From Reinekea marinisedimentorum (GTDB lineage Bacteria > Pseudomonadota > Gammaproteobacteria > Pseudomonadales > Natronospirillaceae), in NCBI RefSeq assembly GCF_004341165.1, contig NZ_SLZR01000010.1, forward strand, positions 1 through 64,000: a stretch of 64,000 nt of DNA. The letters are read 5' to 3'. Positions within the stretch are counted from its first letter, which is position 1; each line of letters opens with the position of its first letter. Positions 6,856 to 17,118 of the stretch are shown one piece after another. Position numbers and translations under genes: made by a program. The notes beneath the pieces are model-generated. The model was not told the DNA's origin. It did not search any database and was given only the letters and a program-made list of their open reading frames with translations.

Positions 6856-9006
6856 TTAAAACTTACCGTAGTAGCCTTCTTTCAGGGCATCGAACAGGTT
6901 GGCGGCGGTGTGGGTTTCGCCATCGTATTCAACTTCTTCGTTACCTTTAACTTCGATGGTGCTGCCATCTTCAAGGTTGAAACGGTAAGTTGTGTTTTCC
7001 AGATCTTTCTCTTTCACCAGTACGCCCTGGAAGGCTTCCGGATTGAAGCGGAAGGTTGTGCAACCCTTCAGGCCTTGCTGGTAAGCGTATAGATAGATGT
7101 CTTTAAAATCTTCAAACGGGTAATCGGTTGGTACGTTCGCCGTTTTCGAGATGGAGGAATCAATCCACTTCTGCGAAGCGGCCTGAATATCTACATGCTG
7201 GGTTGGTGTTACATCATCGGCAGCAATGAAGTATTCCGGCAGTTGTGCTTCCGGGTCTTCGCTGAACGGCATTGCTTTGCTGTTGATCAGTTCGCGATAA
7301 GCCAGTAGTTCAAACGAGAACACATCGACTTTCTCTTTCGATTTTTTACCGGCACGGATAATGTTGCGGCTGTAGTGGTGCGCAAAGCTTGGCTCAATAC
7401 CGTTGCTGGCATTGTTGGCAATAGAAAGGCTGATGGTGCCAGTTGGCGCAATCGACGAGTGGTGTGTAAAGCGTGCACCTGTTTTGGCCAGTTCGTCGAC
7501 CAGTTCCGGCTCAATTTCGGAAAGCTGCTGCATGTAGCGGCTGTACTTGGCGTGCAGAATTTTACCGGCCAGCTTGTCGCCTACCTGGTAACCGTCTTTG
7601 AGCAGTTCCGGACGGGCGCGTACCATTTCATGAGTAATCTCGAACTCCTGATCCATGATCGGAGCGGCGCCTTTCTCTTTGGAAAGATCCAGCGCAGTCT
7701 GCCAGCCGGCCACGGCCATGACCTTGGTCACTTCTTCTGTGAAAGCTACGGAATTGGCATCGCCATAGCGCATCTGCAGCATGGTAATGGTGCTGCCCAG
7801 GCCCAAATAGCCCATGCCGTGGCGGCGCTTGTTCATAATTTCGTTACGCTGGCCTTCCAGAGGTAAGCCGTTAATCTCAACAACGTTGTCGAGCATGCGG
7901 GTGAATATTTTCACCACTTCGCGGTACTTATCCCAGTTGAATTTGGCGTTTTCGGTGAACGGCTCTTCCACAAACTGGGTCAGGTTAATGGAGCCCAGCA
8001 GGCAGCTGCCGTAAGGCGGCAACGGCTGTTCGCCACAAGGGTTGGTGGCGCGAATGGTTTCGCAGAACCAGTTGTTGTTATATTCATTGACCTTGTCGAT
8101 CAGGATAAAGCCTGGTTCGGCAAAATCGTAGGTGGAGGTCATAATGACGTTCCACAGGTTACGAGCCTTGATGACGCGGTAAACGCGGCAGGCCACTTCA
8201 CCTTCATTGTTGGTCATGTAGCCGTTCTTAACGTGCCAGTCTTTCCAGATAACCTGTGTTGGATCACTGGTATCCAGCTTGTCGCGTTTTACTTCCGCTT
8301 CCGAAACCGGGAAGACCAGTGGCCAGTCGGCATCATCCTTCACGGCTTCCATAAATTCTGAGGTGATCAGCAGCGAAAGGTTGAATTGACGCAGGCGGCC
8401 GTCTTCACGCTTGGCGCGGATGAAGTCGATCACATCCGGGTGGCTGATGTCGAAGGTTGCCATCTGAGCGCCACGGCGACCGCCGGCAGAAGAGACGGTA
8501 AAGCACATGCGGTCATAGATATCCATGAACGACAGCGGACCCGAGGTATAAGCACCTGCACCGGAAACAAAGGCGTTACGCGGGCGCAGGGTGGAAAATT
8601 CGTAGCCAATGCCACAACCGGCTTTCAGTGTCAGGCCGGCTTCGTGAACTTTTTCCAGAATACCATCCATAGAATCTTCGATGGTGCCGGAAACAGTACA
8701 GTTGATGGTGGAAGTCGCGGGTTTGTGCTCCAGTGCACCGGCGTTAGATACAATACGCCCGGCCGGAATTGCGCCGTTTTCCAACGCCCAAAGGAATTTT
8801 TTGTTCCACTCGTCCTGCTTTTTCTTGTTCACTTCAACGGAAGACAGTGCGGCAGCAACACGCGCAAAGGTGGCCTGCAAATCGTCGTCTACAGCCGTTC
8901 CGTGACTGTCTTTAAGGCGGTATTTAGCATCCCAGATATCGATCGATGCATCCTGATGAGCAATTTTGACGCAGTTGTCATGTTCCAGTTGAGTGTTTCC
9001 GGTCAT
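6856..9006 (-). CDS. nrdJa: Class II ribonucleoside-diphosphate reductase, catalytic subunit NrdJa
   Basis: Reduces ribonucleotides to deoxyribonucleotides with adenosylcobalamin as radical source, independent of oxygen. Hallmarks are the N-terminal redox Cys103 (STINCTVSG), the glycine-rich GCGIGYEFS region (about 130-137), the active-site NPCGEQPL motif (N322, C324, E326) and the SIAPTGTISL motif around residue 540. At 716 aa it is the usual length of the larger half of the split enzyme; nrdJb follows directly. No cobalamin riboswitch is visible in the 178-bp upstream gap. Instead there are two candidate NrdR boxes. Such a reductase suits life under low oxygen, in line with the nap and hydrogenase genes in this window. 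Confidence 0.93.
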   Translation of the reverse strand: MTGNTQLEHDNCVKIAHQDASIDIWDAKYRLKDSHGTAVDDDLQATFARVAAALSSVEVNKKKQDEWNKKFLWALENGAIPAGRIVSNAGALEHKPATSTINCTVSGTIEDSMDGILEKVHEAGLTLKAGCGIGYEFSTLRPRNAFVSGAGAYTSGPLSFMDIYDRMCFTVSSAGGRRGAQMATFDISHPDVIDFIRAKREDGRLRQFNLSLLITSEFMEAVKDDADWPLVFPVSEAEVKRDKLDTSDPTQVIWKDWHVKNGYMTNNEGEVACRVYRVIKARNLWNVIMTSTYDFAEPGFILIDKVNEYNNNWFCETIRATNPCGEQPLPPYGSCLLGSINLTQFVEEPFTENAKFNWDKYREVVKIFTRMLDNVVEINGLPLEGQRNEIMNKRRHGMGYLGLGSTITMLQMRYGDANSVAFTEEVTKVMAVAGWQTALDLSKEKGAAPIMDQEFEITHEMVRARPELLKDGYQVGDKLAGKILHAKYSRYMQQLSEIEPELVDELAKTGARFTHHSSIAPTGTISLSIANNASNGIEPSFAHHYSRNIIRAGKKSKEKVDVFSFELLAYRELINSKAMPFSEDPEAQLPEYFIAADDVTPTQHVDIQAASQKWIDSSISKTANVPTDYPFEDFKDIYLYAYQQGLKGCTTFRFNPEAFQGVLVKEKDLENTTYRFNLEDGSTIEVKGNEEVEYDGETHTAANLFDALKEGYYGKF

Positions 9007-9038
9007 GGTTCAAAGGCCCTTTCTGAATTGTTGTCCAA

Positions 9039-9086
9039 TTACTAGCTATAGTGTTTGCGCGAATGTTAAAGCACAATTTGTAGTGG
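9039..9086 (-). promoter_or_regulatory. Paired candidate NrdR boxes upstream of nrdJa
   Basis: Two 16-bp imperfect palindromes, TTACTAGCTATAGTGT (9039-9054; read on the minus strand ACACTATAGCTAGTAA) and GCACAATTTGTAGTGG (9071-9086), each match about 12 of 16 positions of the NrdR consensus acaCwAtATaTwGtgt. Their starts are 32 bp apart, the three-helical-turn spacing typical of NrdR tandem sites. They sit 33-80 bp before the nrdJa start, over the expected promoter, and would let the dATP-responsive NrdR repress the operon. Confidence 0.7.
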
Positions 9087-9184
9087 TGAAAGGGTTATTT
9101 CTTACGATAGATGGTTGACTTTTTTCAAGGCCGGTAATCATGCTGGTTTGGCCAAAACAGGTATTTTTTAGGTCGAGACGTCTA

Positions 9185-11044
9185 TCACAGTTTGATCGCC
9201 GGGCGATTGGCACGATAGCTTTCAACCCGGTTACGTCCATTCTGTTTAGCACGGTAAAGGGCCAGATCGGCACAACGGAACAGGTCTTTCAGATTGCTTG
9301 AGCGGCTGCTGTGCAGCTCGGCTATGCCAAAACTTGCTGTCAGGTGAATATCGGGGTGGTCGCCGGTCACCGGCTGGCTGGCCAGGCCTTCACAAAGCGC
9401 CTGAGTGATCTCACGGGCAACCTCCAGACTGGTATCGTTGAGTATGATGACCAGCTCCTCGCCACCGAACCGGGCCAGAATATCGCGTTTGCGCAATTTG
9501 TAGCCGCGCAGGTAAGAGGCGGTGAAGATTAGGCACTCATCGCCCACCATGTGCCCGAAGCGGTCATTAATCTGTTTGAAATTGTCGAGATCCATCATGA
9601 CCAGCGATAGCGGCTGATTATAGGTAAACGCCAGCTGAATCATCAGCTTGGCATGGCTTTCCAGCGTTTGCCGGTTGTACAATCCGGTCAGGTGGTCGGT
9701 TTCGGAAAGCAGCTTGATCTGGCTGTGCTGCTTTTCAAGATCCTGAGTTTTTTCAGTGAGCAGGCTGTTCTGTCGGGAAAGCTCTTCGGTTTTGATGCGC
9801 ACCTCTTCATGCAGGTTTTCGGTAAGGTGTTCGGCGGTATCCAGGGCGCTGACAAAGCGCGAGGCCTGAATCTGTGACTGCAGGAACAGAAAGATGAAGA
9901 TGGCGTAATCAGCACAGTAAAAGCTGTAGTGAGGTGACCGGTTGGCAATAATGTCGTTAGCCACTGCTATCATGATGGGCGTAAAGGCGAGCAGGAAACT
10001 GCGAGCTCCGTCGGCCTTATGAAGCAGGCCTCGGCAGATGAGCGCAATACAGGTCAGACCAATGACGAAAATCGCGGCCTGATACACCGGCAGGTACTGA
10101 GTCATTTGGGTAACCGACATTTGGCTGGTTAGTAGTATGGTCATACCTAACAGCAGGTAGCTTGCGTACAGCATGGGCTTGCTCTGTGCTATGGGAAAGA
10201 CCGTAAGAATCAGCTGCAGCGCCATAATGCCGGGGAAGATGATTAGAATGTATTCCAGCCGTATGGAATAGAAAAAGAAACCGGGCTGATTAATGAAGTA
10301 ATCAACATAACCGGAAGACAGCGCCGAACGGGCGAGGGTAATAAACGCGAAGGCGGCCAGAATAAGCAGCACCGTTTCTTTGCGCCGCTGGGCAAAGAAC
10401 ACCAGGTTCTGGATGATCACAAACAGGCCAACGCCAAAGAACAGAAAGCGGGCGGCCAGGTCGGTGAGAATAGCCCTGAGAGCATCATCTTTTTCAGTAA
10501 CGGTCAACTCGCTGGTAATGCCGGTACTGAACAGGTGATGGCTGGATTGATAGATCACCAGCGTGCCACTGGCACTGTCGCTCGGGAACTCCAGCAGATA
10601 AGGCTGAGTTTGCTGCTGCTGGTCTGCCGGTGTTTTGGATATCTTGCCCGACTCACCGAGAAAGCTGTATTCGCCGGAGTCGTCAATCCACCAGGCTCGC
10701 CAGGCTTCCCGTAACTCGTAGATATTAACCGCCGGGCTGACAAAGGTTTGATTCAGGTTGCTGATTCTTACCAGAAAGGTGTTGTGACCATGGCTCTGTT
10801 CGCCGGTACCGGCATGCAGAAAGCCGGGTATTTCGATGTTTTCGGTGGTGAATGTACCGCGTTGGATGTCTTTCAGGGTTGGCCAGTCATTGCGCACCAG
10901 TGCCCATGTGCCGCTCAGGCTGAGCCGGCCATGAAAGGCGCTGTCTGCCGCATCAATCTGCGGAATCTGGGTGTTGCTGGCATAGGCCTGAAGGCAAAGT
11001 ATGCAGAATAAAAGGGTGGTGAACGGGCGATATAATTGCAGCAA
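9185..11044 (-). CDS. Membrane diguanylate cyclase with 7TMR-DISM sensor and GGDEF domain
   Basis: Makes cyclic di-GMP from two GTP. It starts with a signal peptide (about 1-22) and an extracytoplasmic domain to about residue 185 resembling the 7TMR-DISM extracellular sensor (jelly-roll). About seven transmembrane helices follow (about 195-400), then a coiled coil (about 405-450) and a GGDEF domain. The active site is GGEEL (527-531), an accepted variant, and the inhibitory I-site RKRD (518-521) lies exactly five residues upstream, so product inhibition is expected. No EAL domain is present. It is monocistronic, between nrdJa and gatB. The ligand is unknown; the periplasmic domain in this family is thought to bind small molecules or carbohydrates. 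Confidence 0.88.
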   Translation of the reverse strand: MLQLYRPFTTLLFCILCLQAYASNTQIPQIDAADSAFHGRLSLSGTWALVRNDWPTLKDIQRGTFTTENIEIPGFLHAGTGEQSHGHNTFLVRISNLNQTFVSPAVNIYELREAWRAWWIDDSGEYSFLGESGKISKTPADQQQQTQPYLLEFPSDSASGTLVIYQSSHHLFSTGITSELTVTEKDDALRAILTDLAARFLFFGVGLFVIIQNLVFFAQRRKETVLLILAAFAFITLARSALSSGYVDYFINQPGFFFYSIRLEYILIIFPGIMALQLILTVFPIAQSKPMLYASYLLLGMTILLTSQMSVTQMTQYLPVYQAAIFVIGLTCIALICRGLLHKADGARSFLLAFTPIMIAVANDIIANRSPHYSFYCADYAIFIFLFLQSQIQASRFVSALDTAEHLTENLHEEVRIKTEELSRQNSLLTEKTQDLEKQHSQIKLLSETDHLTGLYNRQTLESHAKLMIQLAFTYNQPLSLVMMDLDNFKQINDRFGHMVGDECLIFTASYLRGYKLRKRDILARFGGEELVIILNDTSLEVAREITQALCEGLASQPVTGDHPDIHLTASFGIAELHSSRSSNLKDLFRCADLALYRAKQNGRNRVESYRANRPAIKL

Positions 11045-11180
11045 AGGTAATACTCAATCCGATCCTTGATTACATACAACAAGCTGACGCTTGGCTGTTC
11101 CAGCGTGGAAGTATAGCCACAGAATGTGAAATATATCTAAAAAAAATGCTGGATCGCTGTTCGAATTGATTAAAAGGAAA

Positions 11181-11198
11181 GGCCGGCATGTGCCGGCC
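11181..11198 (-). terminator. Terminator of gatCAB
   Basis: Hairpin GGCCGGCA/TGCCGGCC. On the minus strand it is followed by TTTCCTTTTAATC, just after the gatB stop. Confidence 0.7.
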
Positions 11199-11210
11199 TA
11201 TTTAGAGTGC

Positions 11211-12644
11211 TTATTCCGAGATCTTCTTCTTCAGAATCTGGTTCACCTGCCCAGGGTTTGCCTGGCCTTTGGAGATTTTCATCACCTGGCCAACAAAGAA
11301 GCCCATCAGCTTGTCTTTACCGCCTTTGAGCTCTTCAAACTGAGCCTGGTTAGCGGCAATGATTTCATCCACCATGGCCTCAATAGCGCCAGTATCGGTC
11401 ACCTGCTTCAGGCCTTTGGCTTCGATGATTTCATCCGCACTGCCTTCACCTTCCGCCATGGCCTGGAATACCTGCTTGGCGATCTTGCCGGAGATGGTGT
11501 CATCTTTGATGCGCGCCAGCAGTTGGCCGAAGTTTTCCGGTGGGATCGGGCAGGCAGAGATATCCAGCTCCTGTTGATTCAGGAATTTGGACAGCTCGCC
11601 CATGCACCAGTTGGCGGCCAGTTTGGCATCGCCACAAACCTTCACCGTCTGCTCGAAGTAGTCTGCCATGGCTGCACTCGCGGCCAGTACACTGGCGTCG
11701 TACTGCGGCAGGCCGTAATCGGCCATGAAACGCTTCTCTTTGGCATCCGGCAGTTCCGGTAGGGTGGCGCGAATGGCTTCGATGTAGTCGTCGTCCAAAA
11801 TGATCGGCAGTAAGTCCGGGCACGGGAAGTAGCGGTAGTCGTTGGCTTCTTCCTTACTGCGCATGGCGCGTGCGGTTTTCTTATCGCCATTGTACAGGCG
11901 GGTTTCCTGTCGTACCTTGCCGCCATCTTCGATCAGGTCGATCTGGCGCTCAACTTCCATTTCGATCGCTTCTTCCATGAACTTGAACGAGTTCAGGTTC
12001 TTGGTTTCGGTACGGGTACCGTATTCTTCCTGGCCTTTCGGGCGCACGGAAATGTTCACATCGAAACGCATGGATCCCTGTGACATGTCACCATCGCCAA
12101 TACCGATGGCCGTCACAATGCTGTGCAGCTTCTTGGCGAAGGCTACAGCCTCTTCGGCGCTGCGCATATCTGGCTCGGTTACCACTTCAATCAGTGGCGT
12201 GCCGGCGCGGTTCAGGTCGATACCGGTCATGCCGTGGAAGTCTTCATGCAGCGATTTACCCGCGTCTTCTTCCAGGTGCGCATGGTGAATGCGAATGCTT
12301 TTGGTTTCGCCGTTATCCAGAGTGATCTCAACGTGGCCGGGGCCAACTACCGGGGCTTCCAGCTGTGTCGTCTGGTAGCCTTTGGGCAAATCCGGGTAGA
12401 AGTAGTTTTTACGCTCAAAGAACGACTTTTTACCAATCTCGGCATCGATGGCCAGGCCAAAAGCAACAGCTTTGGCAACGGCCTGTTCATTCACCACGGG
12501 CAGAATGCCGGGCAGTGCCAGATCAACCTCGTTGGCCTGGGTGTTTGGCTCGGCACCGAATTGGGTGCTGGATCCGGAGAATATTTTCGTTTGGGTTGAA
12601 AGCTGAACATGAATTTCTAACCCGATAACCGTTTCCCATTGCAT
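11211..12644 (-). CDS. gatB: Asp-tRNA(Asn)/Glu-tRNA(Gln) amidotransferase subunit B
   Basis: Binds mischarged Asp-tRNA(Asn) or Glu-tRNA(Gln), activates the acyl group with ATP and amidates it with ammonia supplied by GatA. It begins with the GatB signature ([20 protein letters not shown]) and the [11 protein letters not shown] segment, and ends with the helical YqeY-like tail ([20 protein letters not shown]). At 477 aa it is full length. The ATG overlaps the gatA stop (TAATG). Its Shine-Dalgarno TAGGAGGAAA is embedded in the last codons of gatA, so the Gly-Gly-Asn-Ser end of GatA partly reflects ribosome binding for gatB. Confidence 0.97.
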   Translation of the reverse strand: MQWETVIGLEIHVQLSTQTKIFSGSSTQFGAEPNTQANEVDLALPGILPVVNEQAVAKAVAFGLAIDAEIGKKSFFERKNYFYPDLPKGYQTTQLEAPVVGPGHVEITLDNGETKSIRIHHAHLEEDAGKSLHEDFHGMTGIDLNRAGTPLIEVVTEPDMRSAEEAVAFAKKLHSIVTAIGIGDGDMSQGSMRFDVNISVRPKGQEEYGTRTETKNLNSFKFMEEAIEMEVERQIDLIEDGGKVRQETRLYNGDKKTARAMRSKEEANDYRYFPCPDLLPIILDDDYIEAIRATLPELPDAKEKRFMADYGLPQYDASVLAASAAMADYFEQTVKVCGDAKLAANWCMGELSKFLNQQELDISACPIPPENFGQLLARIKDDTISGKIAKQVFQAMAEGEGSADEIIEAKGLKQVTDTGAIEAMVDEIIAANQAQFEELKGGKDKLMGFFVGQVMKISKGQANPGQVNQILKKKISE

Positions 12645-14104
12645 TAGCTGTTTCCTCCTACGGTCGGCTTGCGGGTGTGCCAGTCGGTCGCCTGCTGGAA
12701 CTGATGGCCAATGTTGAGCAGCTTCGCTTCGCTGAAGTAGTCACCAATAATCTGCAGACCAACCGGCAGGCCGTCTTTCATGCCGCAGGGCACAGAAATG
12801 CCCGGCAGACCCGCCAGGTTAACGGACAAGGTGTAAATGTCTTCCAGATACATTGCCACCGGGTCCTGATTCTTGGCACCGATCTTCCAGGCCGGGGAAG
12901 GCGTGGTCGGGCCGGCAATGACGTCGACATCGGCCAGGGCGGCCTGGAAATCCTGCTTGATCATGCGGCGCAGCTGTTGGGCTTTGCGGTAGTAAGCATC
13001 GTAGTAACCGGCAGAAAGCGCGTAGGTGCCCACCAGAATACGGCGTTTAACTTCGGCACCGAAGCCTTCGGAGCGTGAACGGATGTACATGTCGGCCAGG
13101 TCCTGCGGGTCTTCACAGCGGTAGCCGTAGCGTACACCGTCGAAGCGTGACAGGTTGGTGGAGGCCTCTGCCGGAGCAATGATGTAGTACGCCGGAATCG
13201 CCAGTTCAGTACGGGGCAGTGAGATCTCTTTCACGATGGCGCCCTGTGCTTCCAGCTGTTTGACGGCGTCCATCACGGCAGCACGAATGCCATCGTCCAG
13301 AGAGTCGCCGAAAAATTCTTTTGGCAAGCCAATTTTCAAGCCCTTAATCGGCTTGTTCAGATCGGCCAGGTAGTTGTCGACCGGCTTGTCCATCGAGGTG
13401 GAGTCTTTGGCGTCGAAGCCGGCCAGTGCGTTCATGATCATGGCGGCATCTTCGGCGTTTTGTGCCATAGGGCCTGCCTGATCGAGCGATGAACCGTAAG
13501 CCACCATGCCCCAGCGGGAAACACGGCCATAGGTTGGCTTCAGGCCGGTAATGCCACAGAAGGCGGCCGGCTGGCGGATAGAACCACCGGTGTCGGTACC
13601 CAGTGATACCGGCGCCAGGTCAGCGGCCACGGCCACAGCTGAACCACCGGAAGAACCGCCGGGAACCGCATCGGTATCCCACGGGTTGCGGGTAGCGCCG
13701 TAGTAGCTGGATTCGGTTGAGGAGCCCATTGCGAATTCGTCGAGGTTGGTTTTACCCAGCATCACCATACCGGCCTTGTTCAGGTTATCGGTTGCGGTGG
13801 ACTCGTAAGGCGAAACAAAGTTGTCGAGAATTTTAGAGCCACAGCTGGTGCGAACGCCCTGGGTGCAGAACAGGTCTTTGTAGGCGATAGGCAGGCCGGT
13901 TAAGTCACCCGCATTGCCGGCGGCGATCTGCTCGTCAGCCTGTTTTGCAGCGGCCAGCGCCTGTTCTTCCGTCACGGTAATGTAGGCGTTGTAAGTGCCG
14001 TCGTGCTGCTTGATTTTATCGAGGTAGTGGCGTGTCAGCTCGGTGCTGGAGAACTCGCCGGAAGCCAGGCCTGCAGACAGCTGCTTGAGAGTTTTGTTTT
14101 CCAT
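12644..14104 (-). CDS. gatA: Asp-tRNA(Asn)/Glu-tRNA(Gln) amidotransferase subunit A (amidase)
   Basis: The glutamine-hydrolysing subunit. It has the amidase-signature Ser-cisSer-Lys triad: Lys in the PIAYKDLF segment, and serines in the [13 protein letters not shown] and [16 protein letters not shown] motifs. It releases ammonia that is channelled to GatB. At 486 aa it is complete, lies 12 bases after gatC and is fused to gatB by a 1-base overlap. Presence of gatCAB means that Asn-tRNA and/or Gln-tRNA is made at least partly by the indirect route. Confidence 0.97.
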   Translation of the reverse strand: MENKTLKQLSAGLASGEFSSTELTRHYLDKIKQHDGTYNAYITVTEEQALAAAKQADEQIAAGNAGDLTGLPIAYKDLFCTQGVRTSCGSKILDNFVSPYESTATDNLNKAGMVMLGKTNLDEFAMGSSTESSYYGATRNPWDTDAVPGGSSGGSAVAVAADLAPVSLGTDTGGSIRQPAAFCGITGLKPTYGRVSRWGMVAYGSSLDQAGPMAQNAEDAAMIMNALAGFDAKDSTSMDKPVDNYLADLNKPIKGLKIGLPKEFFGDSLDDGIRAAVMDAVKQLEAQGAIVKEISLPRTELAIPAYYIIAPAEASTNLSRFDGVRYGYRCEDPQDLADMYIRSRSEGFGAEVKRRILVGTYALSAGYYDAYYRKAQQLRRMIKQDFQAALADVDVIAGPTTPSPAWKIGAKNQDPVAMYLEDIYTLSVNLAGLPGISVPCGMKDGLPVGLQIIGDYFSEAKLLNIGHQFQQATDWHTRKPTVGGNS

Positions 14105-14116
14105 AGTGTTGCGACC

Positions 14117-14404
14117 TTATTCAATAACCTTGGGAACCAGAAATAAACCGTCTTCAGTGGCCGGTGCATTGGCCTGAAGCTGCTCGCGCTTATTGGTTTC
14201 GGTAACAACATCGGCACGCAGGCGCTGGGCTGCGTCCAAAGGGTTTGCCAGTGGCTCAATACCGGTGGTATCAACGGCTTGCATTTTATCTACCAGATCG
14301 AGAATGCTGTTCAGGCTATTTAAGTAGTCTGGCATTTCGGCTTCATCAATTTTTAACCGGGCCAACTGGGCGACGGATTCAACCTGAGAGCGGTCTAAGC
14401 TCAT
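14117..14404 (-). CDS. gatC: Asp-tRNA(Asn)/Glu-tRNA(Gln) amidotransferase subunit C
   Basis: A 95-aa protein with the GatC pattern: [20 protein letters not shown] at the N-terminus, a central helix ending [17 protein letters not shown], and the C-terminal LVPKVIE. It wraps around GatA and stabilises the GatA-GatB complex. It is the first gene of gatC-gatA-gatB, divergent from mreB across a 245-bp region that must hold both promoters. Confidence 0.95.
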   Translation of the reverse strand: MSLDRSQVESVAQLARLKIDEAEMPDYLNSLNSILDLVDKMQAVDTTGIEPLANPLDAAQRLRADVVTETNKREQLQANAPATEDGLFLVPKVIE

Positions 14405-14583
14405 GGTCGCAAATCTCCTTTAGTTTAAATAAACCGGTATGCCCGAGCCTGTGCAGCAAGGTTCCGGTCAGGGTATTGATTGGTTTTGATTGCGAAATTG
14501 GCGCGGCTGCATGTTTTGCGCACATTTCAGTGAAAAACCTTTGAAAGGCGCATACGTTATCACATTTACTCCTTGCCCAAAAA

Positions 14584-14614
14584 CCCCGCCGTTGTTACAT
14601 TGCGGGGCTGTTTT
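14584..14614 (+). promoter_or_regulatory. Terminator-like hairpin in the mreB leader
   Basis: CCCCGC (14584-14589) pairs with GCGGGG (14602-14607) and is followed by CTGTTTTA, giving a rho-independent-like structure that ends 36 bases before the mreB ATG. Lying between the presumed promoter and the gene, it may attenuate mreB. No gene ending here on the plus strand needs a terminator. Confidence 0.5.
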
Positions 14615-14637
14615 ATACCAGTCACCTTCTGTATTAA

Positions 14638-15687
<1,050 letters not shown>

Positions 15688-15728
15688 GCAATCCGTTACA
15701 ATTGCAGCTAATGCATATAGAGTTATTC

Positions 15729-15751
15729 AAGGCCCTGTTTAGCAGGGCCTT
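15729..15751 (+). promoter_or_regulatory. Perfect 9-bp hairpin between mreB and mreC
   Basis: AAGGCCCTG (15729-15737), loop TTTAG, CAGGGCCTT (15743-15751), with no U-run after it. It may adjust expression of mreCD relative to mreB by partial termination or by protecting mRNA ends. Confidence 0.6.
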
Positions 15752-15788
15752 GTTGCAGGTAACGATTGAGAAGTAGGGAGAGCACGTT

Positions 15789-16631
15789 ATTAAGACGCTT
15801 TTCACCGCCGGACCGGTGCACGGCTACCGCTTTGCCAGTGTTCTGGTTCTTTCCATATTGTTTATATTTGTAGACCTTCGCTTTGCGCAGGTGGACCTGG
15901 TGCGGCAGTCGCTTTCTTATGTGGTATCCCCGGTGCGGTCGCTGGTGTCATTGCCGGGTGATGTTGTGCAGTGGTCGTCTGAAACCTTTTCTGAACGCAA
16001 CGAACTGCTTGATTCCAACCGTCGGGCACGCAGCCAGATTCTGGTTCTGCAGCAGAAGGTTCAGCAGCTTTCTGTATTAGAGGCTGAAAACGAGCGCCTG
16101 CGCCGCCTGCTGAATGCCACCTCCCGCCTGGATAATGACTTTATTACCGCAGAACTGATCAGTGTTGATCCGGATCCGTTCAGTATTCAGGTGATTGTGA
16201 ACCGTGGTGCGCAGGAAGGAATTTACGTTGGCCAGTCTGTTGTCGATGCCGATGGCCTGTTTGGTATTGTCGTGCAGGTTGATTCGCTCACCTCGCGCAT
16301 CGCCCTGGTTGCCGATGTGAACTTTGCCGTGCCTGTCTATGTGAATCGCAATGGCATGCGCAGTGTTGTGGTGGGCACCGGTGATCTGGACGTTCTGGAA
16401 ATGGAATATGTCACCGATACAGCGGACATTCAGATCGGCGATATGCTGGTTACCTCCGGCTTGGGAGGCCGATTCCCGGCGGGTTACCCGGTGGCCGAGG
16501 TGATCGCCATTGAGCATGACCCGGGTGAATCCTTCGCACACGTTCGCGCCCGACCGCTGGCGCAGCTGGGTCAGGCCCGCAGCCTACTGATGGTTTTTCA
16601 GCAACAGCAGGAGCCAGAATCTAATGAGTGA
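15789..16631 (+). CDS. mreC: Rod-shape determining protein MreC, apparent ATT start codon
   Basis: Periplasmic scaffold of the elongasome: one transmembrane helix (about 12-32), a coiled coil (about 75-105) and the beta-barrel MreC domain to the C-terminus. The in-frame stop is TAG at 15774-15776. Between it and the first standard start (GTG at 15816) lie only GGA GAG CAC GTT ATT AAG ACG CTT TTC ACC GCC GGA CCG. Starting at ATT 15789 gives the family-like N-terminus (I/M)KTLFTAGPVHGYRF and places GGGAG 8 bases upstream, whereas GTG 15816 has no Shine-Dalgarno and loses the leading residues. I therefore choose the rare ATT. The 3' end overlaps mreD by 8 bases. Confidence 0.85.
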   Translation: MKTLFTAGPVHGYRFASVLVLSILFIFVDLRFAQVDLVRQSLSYVVSPVRSLVSLPGDVVQWSSETFSERNELLDSNRRARSQILVLQQKVQQLSVLEAENERLRRLLNATSRLDNDFITAELISVDPDPFSIQVIVNRGAQEGIYVGQSVVDADGLFGIVVQVDSLTSRIALVADVNFAVPVYVNRNGMRSVVVGTGDLDVLEMEYVTDTADIQIGDMLVTSGLGGRFPAGYPVAEVIAIEHDPGESFAHVRARPLAQLGQARSLLMVFQQQQEPESNE

Positions 16632-17118
16632 CAATAAACGACCAGCCCACGGGCTGTGGTTCATTCCGATTACCTTTTTTATCGCGTTTTATCTGGCCGC
16701 GCTGCCGTTGCCGGGGCGGTTTGAAATTGCCCGCCCGGATTGGGTAAGCCTGATGGTCGTTTTCTGGGTGCTGGTATTGCCGGAGCGTTTTGGCGTTTTG
16801 GTCAGCTTCTGTGTCGGGCTGCTGTACGATTCCCTGGTTGGCACGCCGCTTGGCCTTTATGGCGCGGTTTTTTCCTGTTTGGCATACACCATTTTATTGC
16901 TGCATGCGCGATTAAAGATGTACCCGCTCGGGCAGCAGGCATTGGTCATATTTTTGGTGATCGGCATCAGCCATATTATTGCCGCATGGCTTAAAGGCGC
17001 TGTTATGTCGACTGTTTCCGGCCAACTGCACATGTGGCCGGCATTAACTTCCGCCATTCTTTGGCCATGGGTGTACGGTATTAACCGCACCTTACAAATT
17101 CGATTCAGGGTTCAATAA
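16624..17118 (+). CDS. mreD: Rod-shape determining membrane protein MreD
   Basis: A 164-aa inner membrane protein with five or so hydrophobic helices, part of the MreBCD-RodA-PBP2 elongation complex. The FGVLVSFCVGLLYDSLVGTPLGLYG segment (given here only as a landmark, about residues 60-82) is the conserved MreD motif. It starts inside the mreC stop (ATGAGTGA) and ends TAATG, overlapping maf by one base, so mreC-mreD-maf are translationally coupled. Confidence 0.95.
   Translation: MSDNKRPAHGLWFIPITFFIAFYLAALPLPGRFEIARPDWVSLMVVFWVLVLPERFGVLVSFCVGLLYDSLVGTPLGLYGAVFSCLAYTILLLHARLKMYPLGQQALVIFLVIGISHIIAAWLKGAVMSTVSGQLHMWPALTSAILWPWVYGINRTLQIRFRVQ

Noticed and set aside
8386-9045. Open frame of 219 codons on the plus strand opposite nrdJa
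   Set aside because: It is the antisense shadow of a well-conserved gene; no ribosome site and no family-like motif.
9007-9184. Cobalamin riboswitch before nrdJa
   Set aside because: Looked for because the enzyme needs B12; the gap is short and has no B12-box-like conserved core. NrdR-like boxes explain the region better.
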